NCBI RefSeq assembly: GCF_024868665.1
Contig: NC_079900.1
Span: forward strand, 593,318 to 657,317
Direction: 5' to 3'
Length of the DNA stretch: 64,000 bases
Origin: Triplophysa rosa
Taxonomy: Eukaryota; Chordata; Actinopteri; Cypriniformes; Nemacheilidae
Shown here: positions 34,304 through 45,131 of the stretch, in pieces
Layout: every line of letters starts with the position of its first letter
How positions within the stretch are numbered: position 1 is the first letter of the stretch
Made by a program: the position numbers and the translations under genes
Notes under the pieces: model-generated
What the model was told of the DNA's origin: nothing
What the model saw: only the letters and a program-made list of their open reading frames with translations
Database searches by the model: none

Positions 34304-34440
34304 CAACTCACCGGTTTCTCCGCCATCACTACCGTTCTGTAGCCGTGGTTCTGAAACTGCGGTTCTGAAAATGTTACTGCGGTTCCGCAGCTGGACATGT
34401 CTCTCACGAAGAGCTTCTCCATTTTCTTCTACAGGTAAGT
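34304..34440. promoter_or_regulatory. Pair of divergent first-exon-like ends
   Basis: On the minus strand ATGGCGGAGAAACCG (34326-34312) is followed at once by a donor GTGAGTTG. On the plus strand an ATG at 34397 opens 38 bases (encoding MSLTKSFSIFFY) ending TACAG before a donor GTAAGTAG at 34435. The two ATGs are only about 70 bases apart, as in a bidirectional promoter. Downstream exons were not identified with confidence. Confidence 0.35.
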
Positions 34441-35759
34441 AGTTGAAAAGGCATTCTATTTTGGCATATTTGATTTAATGTATTTGGTAATGGTGATAAA
34501 ATTGAACAACTGAGTTGTCATCGCCTAATTCTGTATATTTTCTGCACATTTGGAAAGTTTAGAGTCGTCGACAATCTTTAGTCTCAGCCAACGTTATATG
34601 ACATTTTACAATCTCTAGTTTTACATAAAGACACATTAAAGTAATGAATTTGTTACTTTACCTGTGATATACGTTTTTTTCGATAGGTTTTGTTTTATGT
34701 GACTGTGCAGTGGTTCGTAAACTTTATATACTACATCTCAATACCTCAAGTTACATAAATACGTCTAAAACCCTTAAATATTACGCGATGCTTAATGGGG
34801 GTTATATTTTCTTTTCGCGTCTGGTGTTAATAATAATGCGTCGGATCTGAACTTGTTAGTTAGTGACTGCCGTTTCGTTTTACTGCGTTTGTATGTCATT
34901 ATGGTTCCGTCAAATAACGTAAAACAGACAGACTCTTGTTTAACCTTATTTGTTTCAGGGGTGCGAATGCAAAAAATGATTTTTGGTTTGTAAATAGAAT
35001 TTGACAGTTTACTAATTACTTCTTTTTATGTTTTCTTTATCGCAGAATACAGTATATTTCTCATGTGGATCCTGCTCGTTGTGTCCGTCACTTGGAAGGG
35101 AAGCAGAAAAGGGACCATACATTAATTGTTGTCTTCAGTTCACATTAGACAAAAGTGTAAATGGTTTCAATAAGTGAGCAAAAGTTTTATGTGTCATTGC
35201 ACACAGATGTTTACTGCTTGAGCTGTTTAAATATTTACAAGCATTGATTGTAAGCATTATTATGCATCTTAAAGTTGTCTTAAAGATCATAAGTTTCTTT
35301 AAGGGCGTATTATTCCTTAAAATTAAGCTCTTAATAAAAAACTCTTGATTGCGCATTTGTTGTCACAGTACTTTTTCTGTCATATTGTAAGAGTAACTCG
35401 TTTTATTTAACTAAAAATAATTAATAACAATAAATAAAACAAGTAAAATTTAATTAAAAGAGAAATAGAGTTTACTTAATTATATCAATTATTTACATCA
35501 GATCAGTGAGTAAAAACAACACAACAAAATTTAACCGACCAAGTTAAATATGTGCTTATTTACTTTGTTAATTTTACTGAACTTCCTTAAGCAAGTTTTA
35601 CTTAGTTAAACGGGTATGAAATTTACTTAATAAACCTGAGTGCAGAAACTTACAAAAGAAAAATTGAGTAAAATTTACTTGTAATTTTTTTCAGAAATTG
35701 ACCTCTTTTGGTGTAGTCTATATTCCTACTTCTGCAGCATAGTTTTATTTATTATGTTT

Positions 35760-36045
35760 GTCTGTGCGTACGTGTGTGTGTTTCGACATGTTTTTATATC
35801 CCGGTGGGGACCTAAACCTGAATGCACACCAAAATTGAGGTCCCCACGGTCACAAAAGCTTGTAAATTGTACAGAACAATATCTTTTAAAAATCTAAAAA
35901 TGTAAAAAGTTTTCTATGATCTATGATCTAATCTCTGATTAGGGCTAGGGGATAGAATATACAGTTTGTACATTGTAAAAAACATTACGCCTATGGACTG
36001 TCCCCACGGAGATAATAAACCAGACATGTGTGTGCGTGCGTGCGT
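35760..36045. repeat. Common fish repeat between GT-rich tracts ('GGTGGGGACC')
   Basis: TATCCCGGTGGGGACCTAAA to GGACTGTCCCCACGGAGATA, with GT-rich simple sequence on both sides (35762-35782 and 36027-36050), is a frequent cyprinid repeat. The GGGGAC/GTCCCC pairs give it an inverted character. Confidence 0.55.
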
Positions 36046-36270
36046 GTGTGTTATTTTCTTTAATTCTTACATAGTTTTGCACTTGTCTTGGCATTCACTG
36101 TGGACAGCATAGAAATAATTTCATGCAGGGAAACTTGTTTTCCTCACTGTGCATGACAATGATGTAAACTAAGGTTTTAATTAAGGTAACTAATGTTATA
36201 ATTTTTTGCCCATTGTGTGAACTTTCTGTAGAGCACTGTGGTCCATTTATTGTGTCTTCATTATGTGCTG

Positions 36271-36697
36271 TATAAATACATTTAGAATTGGAATTGACTG
36301 TGGACAAGTGCGAGTGCGCGTGTATAAGTATCATTACGGTAATACCATGTCAATGGAAGAGTGTGCGGCACTATCACTGTGTTTACGGTAATATCATGTC
36401 AACGGAAGAGTGTGCGGCACTATCACTGTGTTTACGGTAATATCATGTAAACGGAAGAGTGTGCGGCACTATCACTGTGTTTACGGTAATATCATGTAAA
36501 CGGAATAGTGTGCGGCACTATCACTGTATTTACGGTAATATCATGTAAACGGAAGAGTGTGCGGCACTATCACTGTGTTTACGGTAATATCATGTAAACG
36601 GAAGAGTGTGCGGCACTATCTCTGTGTTTACGGTAATATCAGCAACAACAGAGAAGCTGCGCTAACAAAAGCGGACTGTTTCCCTGCAATGTTTGAG
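36271..36697 (+). promoter_or_regulatory. Unit C promoter, expanded 49-bp array and first exon
   Basis: TATAAATA at 36271-36278, then TTTAGAATTGGAATTGACTG, then the repeat array, then the first-exon core and the end ATGTTTGAG at 36697 before donor GTAATATC. The array puts about 250 more bases between TATA box and first-exon core than in the single-repeat units. The inferred intron is 36698-37316. Confidence 0.65.
36334..36653 (+). repeat. 49-bp minisatellite, six full copies plus a partial seventh
   Basis: Unit TTACGGTAATATCATGTAAA followed by CGGAAGAGTGTGCGGCACTA and TCACTGTGT; full copies begin at 36334, 36383, 36432, 36481, 36530 and 36579, and the last is broken off by first-exon sequence at about 36640. 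The copies differ by a few bases (ATGTCAAC versus ATGTAAAC). Sister units hold one or two copies. Confidence 0.9.
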
Positions 36698-37341
36698 GTA
36701 ATATCAGAACAAAATGTCATGTTTTCAGGTTATTTTAACTGTTAGGGTTCAGACTGAATCATGGTCTTATGTGTTTCAGTTATATCTATCTTTAGAGACC
36801 TCTTCAAGCCATCTGTAGATGTAATTTAGAATGACGAGGTTATTCGCTAATGTTAGCCAAATTTGTCTTACTGTTTAGTCTATTTTAGTTACTTGAATGC
36901 ATTAACACTATTAAAGTGTAACTTTTAAAGCATGTTCTGCAGCCGTGCAACTCATGTTGTGTCCCATTTTGACTTGAATATGCCCTAAAAGTTTGCGTTA
37001 TTTTTGTTATGGAAAAGTATATATATTTTTAGTGTGCAGCATAGCAGTATACACGCAGATACATTATTTCTTACTTATTTAAACATCCTATGATTTGAGC
37101 CATATAGCCTAATATCTTTATGTCCAATACTATTTAGGACAGGTATGCAATTGGGATGTTGATTAACCTTAAGTCAGTTGTTCTTAAACCCAAAAACTCA
37201 GACCCTGCTGCCCAATTTGCATATTATCTGTCCTAATTAATATTTTCATCATTTTGTTCAAATATTTTTTTCAGAGTTGTTAATGTGAAAATGAATGTTT
37301 TTATTTATTTTGGAAGGTCTGTTCCATCATACCACACAGTG

Positions 37342-38334
37342 ATGTTCAGTGAAGCCATGAATGAAGTTGAGGAGAAACATCAGTGTCAGAAACCTCAGAA
37401 TCTTGTAAAGCTGGAAATGTCTTCTAGTAGTTTGCAGAAGAACAAGATTTTATCACCAATAAGGAAACAAAGAACAGAAGCAGTCAAACCTTTCACTTGT
37501 TCTCAGTGTGGAAAGAGTTTCAAACACAAATCAACACTTGAGGAGCACATTAGAACTCACACTGGAGAGCGTCCATACACATGTACTCAGTGTGGAAAGA
37601 GTTTTAAACAGAGATCAGCGCTTGAGAACCACATTAGAATTCACACTGGAGAGCAACCATACGCATGTACTCAGTGTGGAAAGAGTTTCAAACAGAGATC
37701 AACACTTGAGAACCACATTAGAATTCACACTGAAGAGCGCCGATACGCGTGTCCTCAGTGTGGAAAGAGTTTCACACAGAAAAATTATCTTGGGGAGCAC
37801 ATAAGAATTCACACTGGAGAGCGTCCATACACATGTCCTCAGTGTGGAAAGAGTTTCACACAGCAAAATCATCTTAAGGTGCACATTAAAATTCACAGTG
37901 GAGAGCGACCGCACACATGTCCTCAGTGTGGAAGGAGTTTCACACACAAAACAACGCTTGATGAGCACATGATAATTCACAGTGAAGAGCGCCCTTACCC
38001 ATGTCTTCAGTGTGGAAAGAGTTTTAAAGAGAGATCAACGATTAAGGTTCACATGAGAATTCACACTGGAGAGCGCCAATACACATGTCCTCAGTGTGGA
38101 AAGAGTTTCAGACAGAAATCAACGTTTAACGTTCACATGAGAATTCACACTGGAGAGCGCCAATACACGTGTACTCAGTGTGGAAAGAGTTTCAGACAGA
38201 AAAGTCATCTAAATGTCCACATGAGGGTTCACACTGGAGAGCGTCCATACACGTGTCCTCAGTGTGGAAAGAGTTTCAAACAGAAAACACGTCTGGAGGC
38301 GCACAAGAAAATTCACACTGGAGAGCGTCAATGA
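37342..38334 (+). CDS. FiNZ-like C2H2 zinc-finger protein, unit C (10 fingers)
   Basis: 330 residues from the ATG at 37342; the frame is open further upstream, but that part is intron by comparison with the other units (acceptor TTTTGGAAG at 37316). FiNZ-like residues 1-50 differ from unit B by single changes. Ten fingers; helix positions -1, 2, 3, 6: HSTE, QSAN, QSTN, QNYE, QNHV, HTTE, ESTV, QSTV, QSHV, QTRA. The last four fingers correspond to the last four of unit B and finger 4 to its second; fingers 2-3 and 6 differ, so the array has been rebuilt since duplication. Predicted nuclear DNA-binding repressor by family; targets unknown. Confidence 0.88.
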   Translation: MFSEAMNEVEEKHQCQKPQNLVKLEMSSSSLQKNKILSPIRKQRTEAVKPFTCSQCGKSFKHKSTLEEHIRTHTGERPYTCTQCGKSFKQRSALENHIRIHTGEQPYACTQCGKSFKQRSTLENHIRIHTEERRYACPQCGKSFTQKNYLGEHIRIHTGERPYTCPQCGKSFTQQNHLKVHIKIHSGERPHTCPQCGRSFTHKTTLDEHMIIHSEERPYPCLQCGKSFKERSTIKVHMRIHTGERQYTCPQCGKSFRQKSTFNVHMRIHTGERQYTCTQCGKSFRQKSHLNVHMRVHTGERPYTCPQCGKSFKQKTRLEAHKKIHTGERQ

Positions 38335-38357
38335 ACATGCCTTCACCATAAAATTTA

Positions 38358-40217
38358 GATTTGCTCTTAAAGGAACACTTCATTGGATAAATTAAATTAG
38401 CCTATATTTTACTCATCCGAACGCCGTCCTATGTGTATTTGACTTTCTTCTTTAAGCGCACCTCAGTCGGAGTAATACTGAATAAAATCCTAGATCTTCT
38501 CAGCTTGGTAATAGTGGCGGATGGCAGCCATTATTTTGAAACTCAAAAAGCGCATTCATCCATCATAAAACTGATCCACACGCCTCCAGGGGGTAACACA
38601 TGTCTTCTGAAGTGGATCGGTCGGGTTTTGTAACAACAAAAACACTTTATTTCAACAATTATAAACTAGACTTGACAGAAAGACTTGAAAGTCGCTTCGA
38701 GAAAGGGACAAAAGAAGAAGGGTCGTCAGAAAACTGTGTTTACTCTGTTTGCCAAGTGTCATCCAAAACTGCTTTATTATGAGGTAAAATTGTCCATCTC
38801 CCGCCAGAGTTTTTATCTCAGGATCTCAGCCCTTCTTAGCAAGTAGGGAACATGAATGCGATTGGAACTCACCTGATGTTTCAGACACGCCAAGTGCAGT
38901 TTGGCAGACTCGGAGCCATTGAGAGACAGTTGCGTCGACTCCAATGGAACAGTTTTTACAGCAATGGCGGTTCATGGAGGCTCTCAATAGTTCACGGGAG
39001 TTACTAGTAACGCATGGAGCCGCTGGGGCTAAACAGAACGATTGTGACGAACTTTTAACTCATAAAAATGAACGAAATAAAGCATTTAAAGAGCATTTAA
39101 ATTCTCTTTATGCTTCATATTCTTGTGGTGTTTGCTGTCTTCTGTTGAGCTCTATATGTTATTATACAGTAAAGTCAGCAGAAGTCACTAGATATGACGA
39201 TCATCAAACTATGAGGTGTTGACAAAGACATCGAGTATCTTTCTAGAACCGGGGGGTATTGCACAAAAGTAGAATAAAGAAAGCCAGGATAACAGTAAAG
39301 GTGCGGCTTGACCTAGCTTAATCAGTGCATCCGGTTTAGTCCGTTGCAAGTTTGCTGCGCCAGTATGAGAACGCGGAGCAAGGTCAAGCCAGGTGTAGAT
39401 ACTTGGGATGAGTGCACGTTCACGGCATTCTTAAATAGAACACGGGATCGATCACAGAATCGGTGATGCAAAAATGGAAAGAACATGTGCGGCATACTTC
39501 TCGCCAACTGAGCAACAGCTCATAATGGAAACAGATGAAGAGGTAAAACATATAATATGTAAAAAGGGAAATACGGCTGCTATTATAAAACAAAGAGAAA
39601 AAGCCTAGTCAAAGCGGACCGATTGAATGCGCAAGTACACTCTTAAAAAGTCTAACTGTGATATTAATTTTTTGGGTGAAACAATTTACACTCAATTTTT
39701 AAAGCTTTGAAATCAATTAAATATAACTGTTTAAAATGAGTATATGTAAGTTAAAACCTAAGTCAATCTGAGTAACTTCATTATTTCTATTGTACTTTAC
39801 CCAAAATATCAAGTATATATTGAAAATAAAATTTGTTAATTAATTACATATATTTTTTCATTAAATAAACCCAAATTGTATATGAATATTTTACAGAAAA
39901 TAAATGTTGGATTTGTGATCAATTTGTTAATGTTTCACTCCAAAAAAATCACTGAAATGACATTAAAAGGTTTTTATTAAGTAAATATAGCTTTTCATTT
40001 TTCTGATATTTACTAAGACACTGGATTATTTTTTAGTCCAAAGAAGCAGTGCTCCACTGAAAAAAACCATGAGAATAAAAATTCAAGAGTTGTCATGCAT
40101 CAATTAGCAGTTGTACTCCAACCCAAGATTTCACCACAGCAGAGGAGCTGGCCCTGGAGTTGAATAAAGGGAAGCCAGTGATGGAGGGCATCCAGGGAGG
40201 GACAGCCACTGACTCTG
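38358..40217 (+). repeat. 1,860-bp 3' flank duplicated between units B and C (copy 2)
   Basis: Near-identical to 26278-28137. Identity stops abruptly inside the Harbinger Myb-like gene (GACTCTG), where unrelated AT-rich sequence begins. Confidence 0.9.
39474..40217 (+). pseudogene. Harbinger Myb-like gene, truncated second copy
   Basis: Same Myb-like start (MERTCAAYFSPTEQQ) and middle exon (TAEELALELNKGKPV) as 27394-28137. The small exon and the coiled-coil exon are missing because the duplication ended here. Confidence 0.6.
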
Positions 40218-41067
40218 TTGAAATTTTACACAAAATAAATAGACTATAGAAATAACTACAGCATTATTATTACTACCAGCTTATTCTATTTCCTCATCAC
40301 ACACATAATCATCTATTTATGCAGTGTGATAATTTAACTAAACCATGAGGCCTCCACCACAGACCATTAGATAGAAAAACAAAACTTGAAAAGTCTGCAA
40401 AAATATTTTTAACAGCATCATTACTGAAAATAACAGATTGATTTGTAATATACATTTTTAAAAATGTATTTGAAAAAACAAAGCGCCTTAATAAACTTAA
40501 ATGTTCAGCGCAGTGTTATGTGTGTGTGCGCCTGCTGCGTCTGAGCGCGCATTTCCTTAACGCGAGTGTATGCTTCATTTTCTAAACAAGAACAAGTGAA
40601 ATAAATAATAAAAATATGATAACCATATGTATAGTCGAGTGTTTATTTTCATTGTGTACGTTGATTAAGAAAGCATGCTTTATTAGCGGTTTTATTTTCG
40701 CTTTGCTTGAAGTAAATCTCTCTCTCTCTCTCTCTCTCTCTTGAACAGCAATAAACTATATTTTAGCATTTTAGAACGCATACGCTGCTGAAAAAGCGAT
40801 AGAGACCGTCACATAAATTCTACTGGATTTAATGGTTAGAATGGGAATGTAATCAATTTTGTGGTAATCAAATCCAGTGGTGTTTTTTTTTAGTAGGGTA
40901 TTCGTACTTTTGTGGTTATTTTAATCAATGTAACTCACAAAGTAACGCAAAGTGGTGTAACGCAGTACAATTCAAAAACAGTAATATTGTAATATAACTA
41001 ATTACTTTTAAATGACAGTAACTAGTATATCATTTATTAAATTTTGGAGGTAACTTGCCCAACACTG
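40218..41067. mobile_element. AT-rich insert ending in a hAT-type terminus next to the unit D promoter
   Basis: A CT microsatellite lies at 40718-40741. The last part (TAACTTGCCCAACACTG, ending 41067) is the inverse of CAGTGTTGGGCAAGTTA, a frequent hAT-type end in fish. It stops two bases before the TATA box of unit D. The matching left end is not identified, so its length is uncertain. Confidence 0.4.
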
Positions 41068-41069
41068 TT

Positions 41070-41300
41070 TATAAATACATTTAGAATTGGAATTGACTGT
41101 GGACAAGTGAGAGAGTGTGTGTATTACGATCATTACGGTAATATCGTGCCAACGGAAGAGTGTGCGGCACTATCACTGTGTTTACGGTAATATCATGCCA
41201 ACGGAAGAGTGTGCGGCACTATCACTGTGTTTACGGTAATATCAGCAACAACAGAGAAGCTGCGCTAACAGAAGCGGACTGTTTCCCTGCACTGTTTGAG
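41070..41300 (+). promoter_or_regulatory. Unit D promoter, two 49-bp repeats and first exon
   Basis: TATAAATA at 41070-41077, TTTAGAATTGGAATTGACTG, two 49-bp repeats and a partial third, first-exon core, end CTGTTTGAG at 41300 with donor GTAATATC. Everything upstream of the TATA box is foreign repeat. Inferred intron 41301-41881. Confidence 0.65.
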
Positions 41301-41566
41301 GTAATATCAGAACAAAATGTCATGTTTTCAGGTTATTTTAACTGTTAGGGTTCAGACTGAATCATGGTCTTATGTATTTCACTTATATCTATCTTTAGAG
41401 ACCTCTTCAAGCCATCTGTAGATGTGATTATAATGACCAGGTTAATTGCTAATGTTAGCCAAATTTGTCCTACTTTTTTATCCTATTTTAGTTACTTGAA
41501 TGCATTGACACTATGAAGTGTAATTTTAAAAGCACGTGACGTTATGCAGCCGTGCAACTCTTGTGC

Positions 41567-41634
41567 CCGGTTTCACAGACAAGTTTTAAGGCTAATCCCA
41601 GGCATAGTCCTGGCTTAAGATAAGAAACCGGGCC
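41567..41634. mobile_element. MITE with GCCCGGTTTC ends (internally deleted)
   Basis: CCCGGTTTCACAGACAAG at the left and AAGAAACCGGGC at the right form inverted ends. The same insertion, longer, lies in the same intron position of unit E (45132-45316), so it predates the D/E duplication. Confidence 0.65.
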
Positions 41635-41900
41635 ACTATGAGTTGGGCCATACTCATTTTAATTTCCAATACTATTTAGGACAAGTAGTATGCAATTGGG
41701 ATGCAGGGTGAGAGTCAGACTACTCAGAGTTGATTAAACTCAGTTGTAATTAAACTGAAAACTCAGTCCCTGCGGCCCAATTTGCATATTTTCTGCCCTA
41801 ATTAATATTTTAACCGTTTTGTTCAAATATTTTGTTCAGAGTTTTTAACCTGAAAATTAATGTATTTATTTCTTTTGGAAGGTCTTTTCCACCATACCTG

Positions 41901-42560
41901 ATGTTCAGTGAAGCCATGAATGAAGTTGAGGAGAAACATCAGTGTCAGAAACCTCAGAATCTTGTAAAGCTTGAAATGTCTTCTAGTAGTTTGCAGAAGA
42001 ACAAGATTTTCTCTCCAAATAGGAAACAAATAACTGAAGCAGGCGAGCCTTTCACCTGCTCTCACTGTGGAAAGAGTTTCAAACAGAAATGTCATCTTCA
42101 GAGACACATGAGAATTCACACTGGAGAGCAACCATACACATGTCCTCAGTGTGGAAAGAGTTTCAAACGCAAATCAAATCTTGAGGATCACATGAAAATT
42201 CACAGTGAAGAGCGTCCATACACATGTACTCAGTGTGGAAAGAGTTTTAAACAGAAATCAAATCTTGAGGTGCACATGAGAATTCACACTGAAGAGCGTC
42301 CATACACATGTCCTCAGTGTGGAAAGAGTTTCAGACACAAATCAACGCTTGAGAGGCACATTAGAATTCACACTGGAGAGCAACCATACACATGTACTCA
42401 GTGTGGAAAGAGTTTCAGACAGAAATCAAATCTTGATGATCACGTGAGAGGTCACACTGGAGCGCGCAGATACACATGTACTCAGTGTGGAAGGAAGAGT
42501 TTCAGACTGAAATCAGATTTTGAGGTCCACATGAGAATTCACACTGGGGAGCGTCCATGA
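41901..42560 (+). CDS. FiNZ-like C2H2 zinc-finger protein, unit D (6 fingers)
   Basis: 219 residues from ATG 41901 (exon start inferred at 41882). FiNZ-like segment MFSEAMNEVEEKHQC.. then SPNRKQITEAGEP, and six fingers. Helix positions -1, 2, 3, 6: QCHR, RSND, QSNV, HSTR, QSND, LSDV. The last finger has one extra residue between the cysteines and the core Phe (CGRKSF for CGKSF), also present in the remnant of unit F, which marks D and F as close relatives. Shortest intact array of the cluster. A decayed finger follows the stop. Role as for the family. Confidence 0.85.
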   Translation: MFSEAMNEVEEKHQCQKPQNLVKLEMSSSSLQKNKIFSPNRKQITEAGEPFTCSHCGKSFKQKCHLQRHMRIHTGEQPYTCPQCGKSFKRKSNLEDHMKIHSEERPYTCTQCGKSFKQKSNLEVHMRIHTEERPYTCPQCGKSFRHKSTLERHIRIHTGEQPYTCTQCGKSFRQKSNLDDHVRGHTGARRYTCTQCGRKSFRLKSDFEVHMRIHTGERP

Positions 42561-42814
42561 ACATGTCTTCAGTGTGGAAAGAGTTTTCAGCATAAATTTT
42601 AGATTTGCTGTTAATTTACTCATCAAGATGTTTTTTGCTGTAACCTGTGGTATCACGACCATTAAAAATGTGTACAATTAAAAAGACATAAATGAGGTTA
42701 TTGTTTTAAATTAAATTCACAATAATGTCTCTAAAAAGCTTTGCCCAGACTTTGGATTTATATTTGTTTGATAATCTAAAAGAAAAGGATCTTATTTACA
42801 ATGATGAGAATATG

Positions 42815-43520
42815 ATTCAATCAATTTTATTTACATAGCGCTTTTCACAATTTCCATAACGACAAAGCAGCTTTACACACATTGTAATAAAAATAATACT
42901 AGGGGGAAAATTTAAGAGAATATACGGTATTAAGATACATTGTATTATCCCTTGGGATCCTAGGTTGTGGCCACAGTTGCCATCAGGTGGACTTCCCATC
43001 ATCACGAGCGTTTGGCTGAACTGGGAAGAGCATCCGGCCAGGACCTACAATGACTCTGCGTGGCCGCTCACGCGCGCAGCTTCAGACAGAACATTGACCT
43101 CCGTCAATTTGCGATCGCGTTGCTCTGTGCATTTGCGATCAAGTTCCAAAGGTTGAGGTTTCGGGGAACCGTCGCGCCCCATCTGCAGTACCTCTGCGCC
43201 CCCCACTGGTTGAGAACCACTGCTAGATCATTCAATGCTTTACAAGTTACTAGCAGGATTTTGAAGTCTATTTGGAACTTAATAGGCAACCAGTGCAATG
43301 ATTACAGAATTGGGCTTATATGGTCAAATTTCTTTGATCTAGTGAGCACTCTGGCTGCTGCATTTCTAACCAGTTGGAGTTTATTCAGAAGCGTTGCAGG
43401 AGATTCTCCCAACAATGAATTACAACAATGTATTCGTGAGGTCATGAATGCATAAATGGTGAAGAAAACTGAATGAATGTGTCTAGTACAGATGGAGAAT
43501 GAACTGACCACACACGTCAT
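42815..43520 (-). pseudogene. L2/CR1-type LINE 3' fragment (reverse transcriptase tail)
   Basis: On the minus strand 43520-43224 encodes the end of a LINE reverse transcriptase: FMTSRIHCCNSLLGE, LQLVRNAAARVLTR, DHISPIL, then a stop and SLHWLPIKFQIDFKILL in the same frame. A hAT end (43219) interrupts it after KALNDL. The 42815-42900 part (AATTTTATTTACATAGCGCT) is the 3' tail typical of these fish LINEs. Non-functional. Confidence 0.65.
43040..43219. mobile_element. hAT end fragment (CAGTGGTTCTCAACC)
   Basis: The right border GGTTGAGAACCACTG at 43205-43219 is the inverse of CAGTGGTTCTCAACC, the terminus of many vertebrate hAT elements (Charlie/Buster type). The left border is unclear. Confidence 0.5.
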
Positions 43521-43767
43521 GTAAACAAGTCATGTAGAGAGAGATGAAGGAGCACGTGATTGATGATGAAACACAACACATGTTGAAGACTTCAGGAATA
43601 TATATTATCTATGTGTTCTAGTAGTAAATTCAATGAATGATGTTTCATATATTTTTTAGTTTTCCAGTCCAGAATATCTTTATTATCAGATATTACAGCT
43701 AGATGTACTGATTTTAAGTAGTGTGAAGCAAAGTCAAGCTCAGAGAATTCATCTAATAAACAAGCAA

Positions 43768-44010
43768 TGAGGAAATAGTATTTTAATCTAAAGAACAGTG
43801 TTCAGTTTGTCAGAAGGTTTGTATGTTGTACAGGAGAACATTGTCATAATGAATGGAGGTATGTTTATAAGATATTGACATTACATTGAAAACACATCAC
43901 TGAGTTTCACAAGATCATATTTATGTGTATACTGTATATAGGTTATATTGTTACTATGTATTGTTCGAAAATGATGTTGGTTTGAGTTGTTAAAATACAA
44001 AGACGTGTTT
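43768..44010. repeat. Upstream module shared with 1231-1440
   Basis: See the copy near unit A; same order of blocks, with small insertions. It supports duplication of whole units including their upstream DNA. Confidence 0.6.
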
Positions 44011-44149
44011 TTTGGCACAGATTATCATCATAAGGTACAGATATACAGTATCTGTATACTATTTTATGGACATAGAGAATTATCTGTAAAAACATATTTC
44101 ATATTTTTGTGGGTGGAATAGATTTAATATAAGTGCTGAATAAGGTCCA

Positions 44150-44525
44150 GAAAATACGATCACATAACCCCAATTTGATCATCCCTTCTACCCTGGCTAA
44201 CCATTAAGTATCTCGTTGACTTTTAAGTCATTTTAATTACTTATAAAGCCTTAAACGGTTTATCTAACAGAGCTTCTATCCCACTACAACCCAGGCTCTC
44301 TTAAGATCTCAAAAATCCTCTTTTGATAACACCTAGAACAACTGAATCCTTCTTTACGGAAATAAAACGTTATTTCGTTCTGTGTTTGCTGGGATTCACT
44401 TAATGCATAATATGCAAAATAAATAAATAAAAACGAATGAGCAGCAGCTACGCTAATTAGTCTCTTTCTGCCTTCCTCCCCCGCCTCGGGATGCCCATTA
44501 AATAAAACTGGGAAAAATTGATACA
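44150..44525 (+). pseudogene. LINE 3' fragment, decayed
   Basis: TTATAAAGCCTTAAACGG, CCACTACAACCCAGGCTCTC and AACAGCAGCTACGCTAATTA-like text (GAGCAGCAGCTACGCTAATT here) correspond to the end of the reverse-transcriptase frame and 3' UTR of the L2-type family seen again at 55342-56010. Many stops. Confidence 0.5.
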
Positions 44526-44694
44526 TAATATAAGACTGTTTTTGGACATGGACGTTTTCATCTATTTGTGAGTTTTTTTAATTGCTGATCAAGGATTAAT
44601 TAAGTGGTTAGGTATAACAAGTATTATTTTTTTTTACATTGTTTGAGCTTTTTTACATCACCGTGGACAATTTATTTCGTCTTATTATATTCTT

Positions 44695-44881
44695 TATAAA
44701 TAAAATTGATTGCGGGACAGCGAGAGTGCGCGTGTATAACTATCATGACGGTAATATTGCGTCAACGGAACTATGCGCGGCACTATGAACTGTGCGGCAC
44801 TATCACTGTGTTTACGGTAATATAGGAACAACAGAGGAGCTGCGCTAACAAAAGCGGACTGTTTTTCCCGCAATGTTTGAG
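44695..44881 (+). promoter_or_regulatory. Unit E promoter, 49-bp repeat (diverged) and first exon
   Basis: TATAAATA at 44695-44702, AAAATTGATTGCGGGACAGC, a diverged 49-bp repeat (TGACGGTAATATTGCGTCAA), first-exon core with AACAGAGGAGCTGCGCTAAC and end ATGTTTGAG at 44881, donor GTAATATC. Inferred intron 44882-45512. Confidence 0.6.
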
Positions 44882-45131
44882 GTAATATCATAACAAAATG
44901 TCATGTTTTCAGGTTATTTTAACTGTTAGGGTTCAGACTGAATCATGGTCTTATGTGTTTCAGTTATATCTATCTTTAGAGACCTCTTCAAGCCATCTGT
45001 AGATGTAATTTAGAATGACGAGGTTATTCGCTAATGTTAGCCAAATTTGTCTTACTGTTTTTAGTTACTTGAATTCATTAACACTATGAAGTGTAATTTT
45101 AAAAGCACGTTCTGCAGCTGTGCAACTCTTG

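Larger units (their letters stand above)
32901..35720. mobile_element. Possible long DNA-transposon remnant
   Basis: Starts CACTGTAAAAAATG. Near the left side AAGTAAATTTTAG (33059) faces an inverse AAAATTTACTTG near the right side (35668), so weak inverted ends are possible. The interior holds a promoter-like CpG-rich patch with first-exon-like sequences, described separately. No transposase recognised. Confidence 0.3.

Noticed and set aside
36334..36653. CRISPR array (regular 49-bp repeats)
   Set aside because: Head-to-tail repeats without spacers in a vertebrate promoter region; a minisatellite explains it fully.
36557..36745. 62-codon frame over the first exon of several units (..NREAALTKADCFPALFE..)
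   Set aside because: It begins at GTG codons, runs across the conserved GAG|GTAAT donor into the intron and has no conserved ATG. More likely 5' UTR.
43060..43455. 131-codon plus-strand frame
   Set aside because: It is the antisense of the LINE reverse-transcriptase tail and a hAT end.
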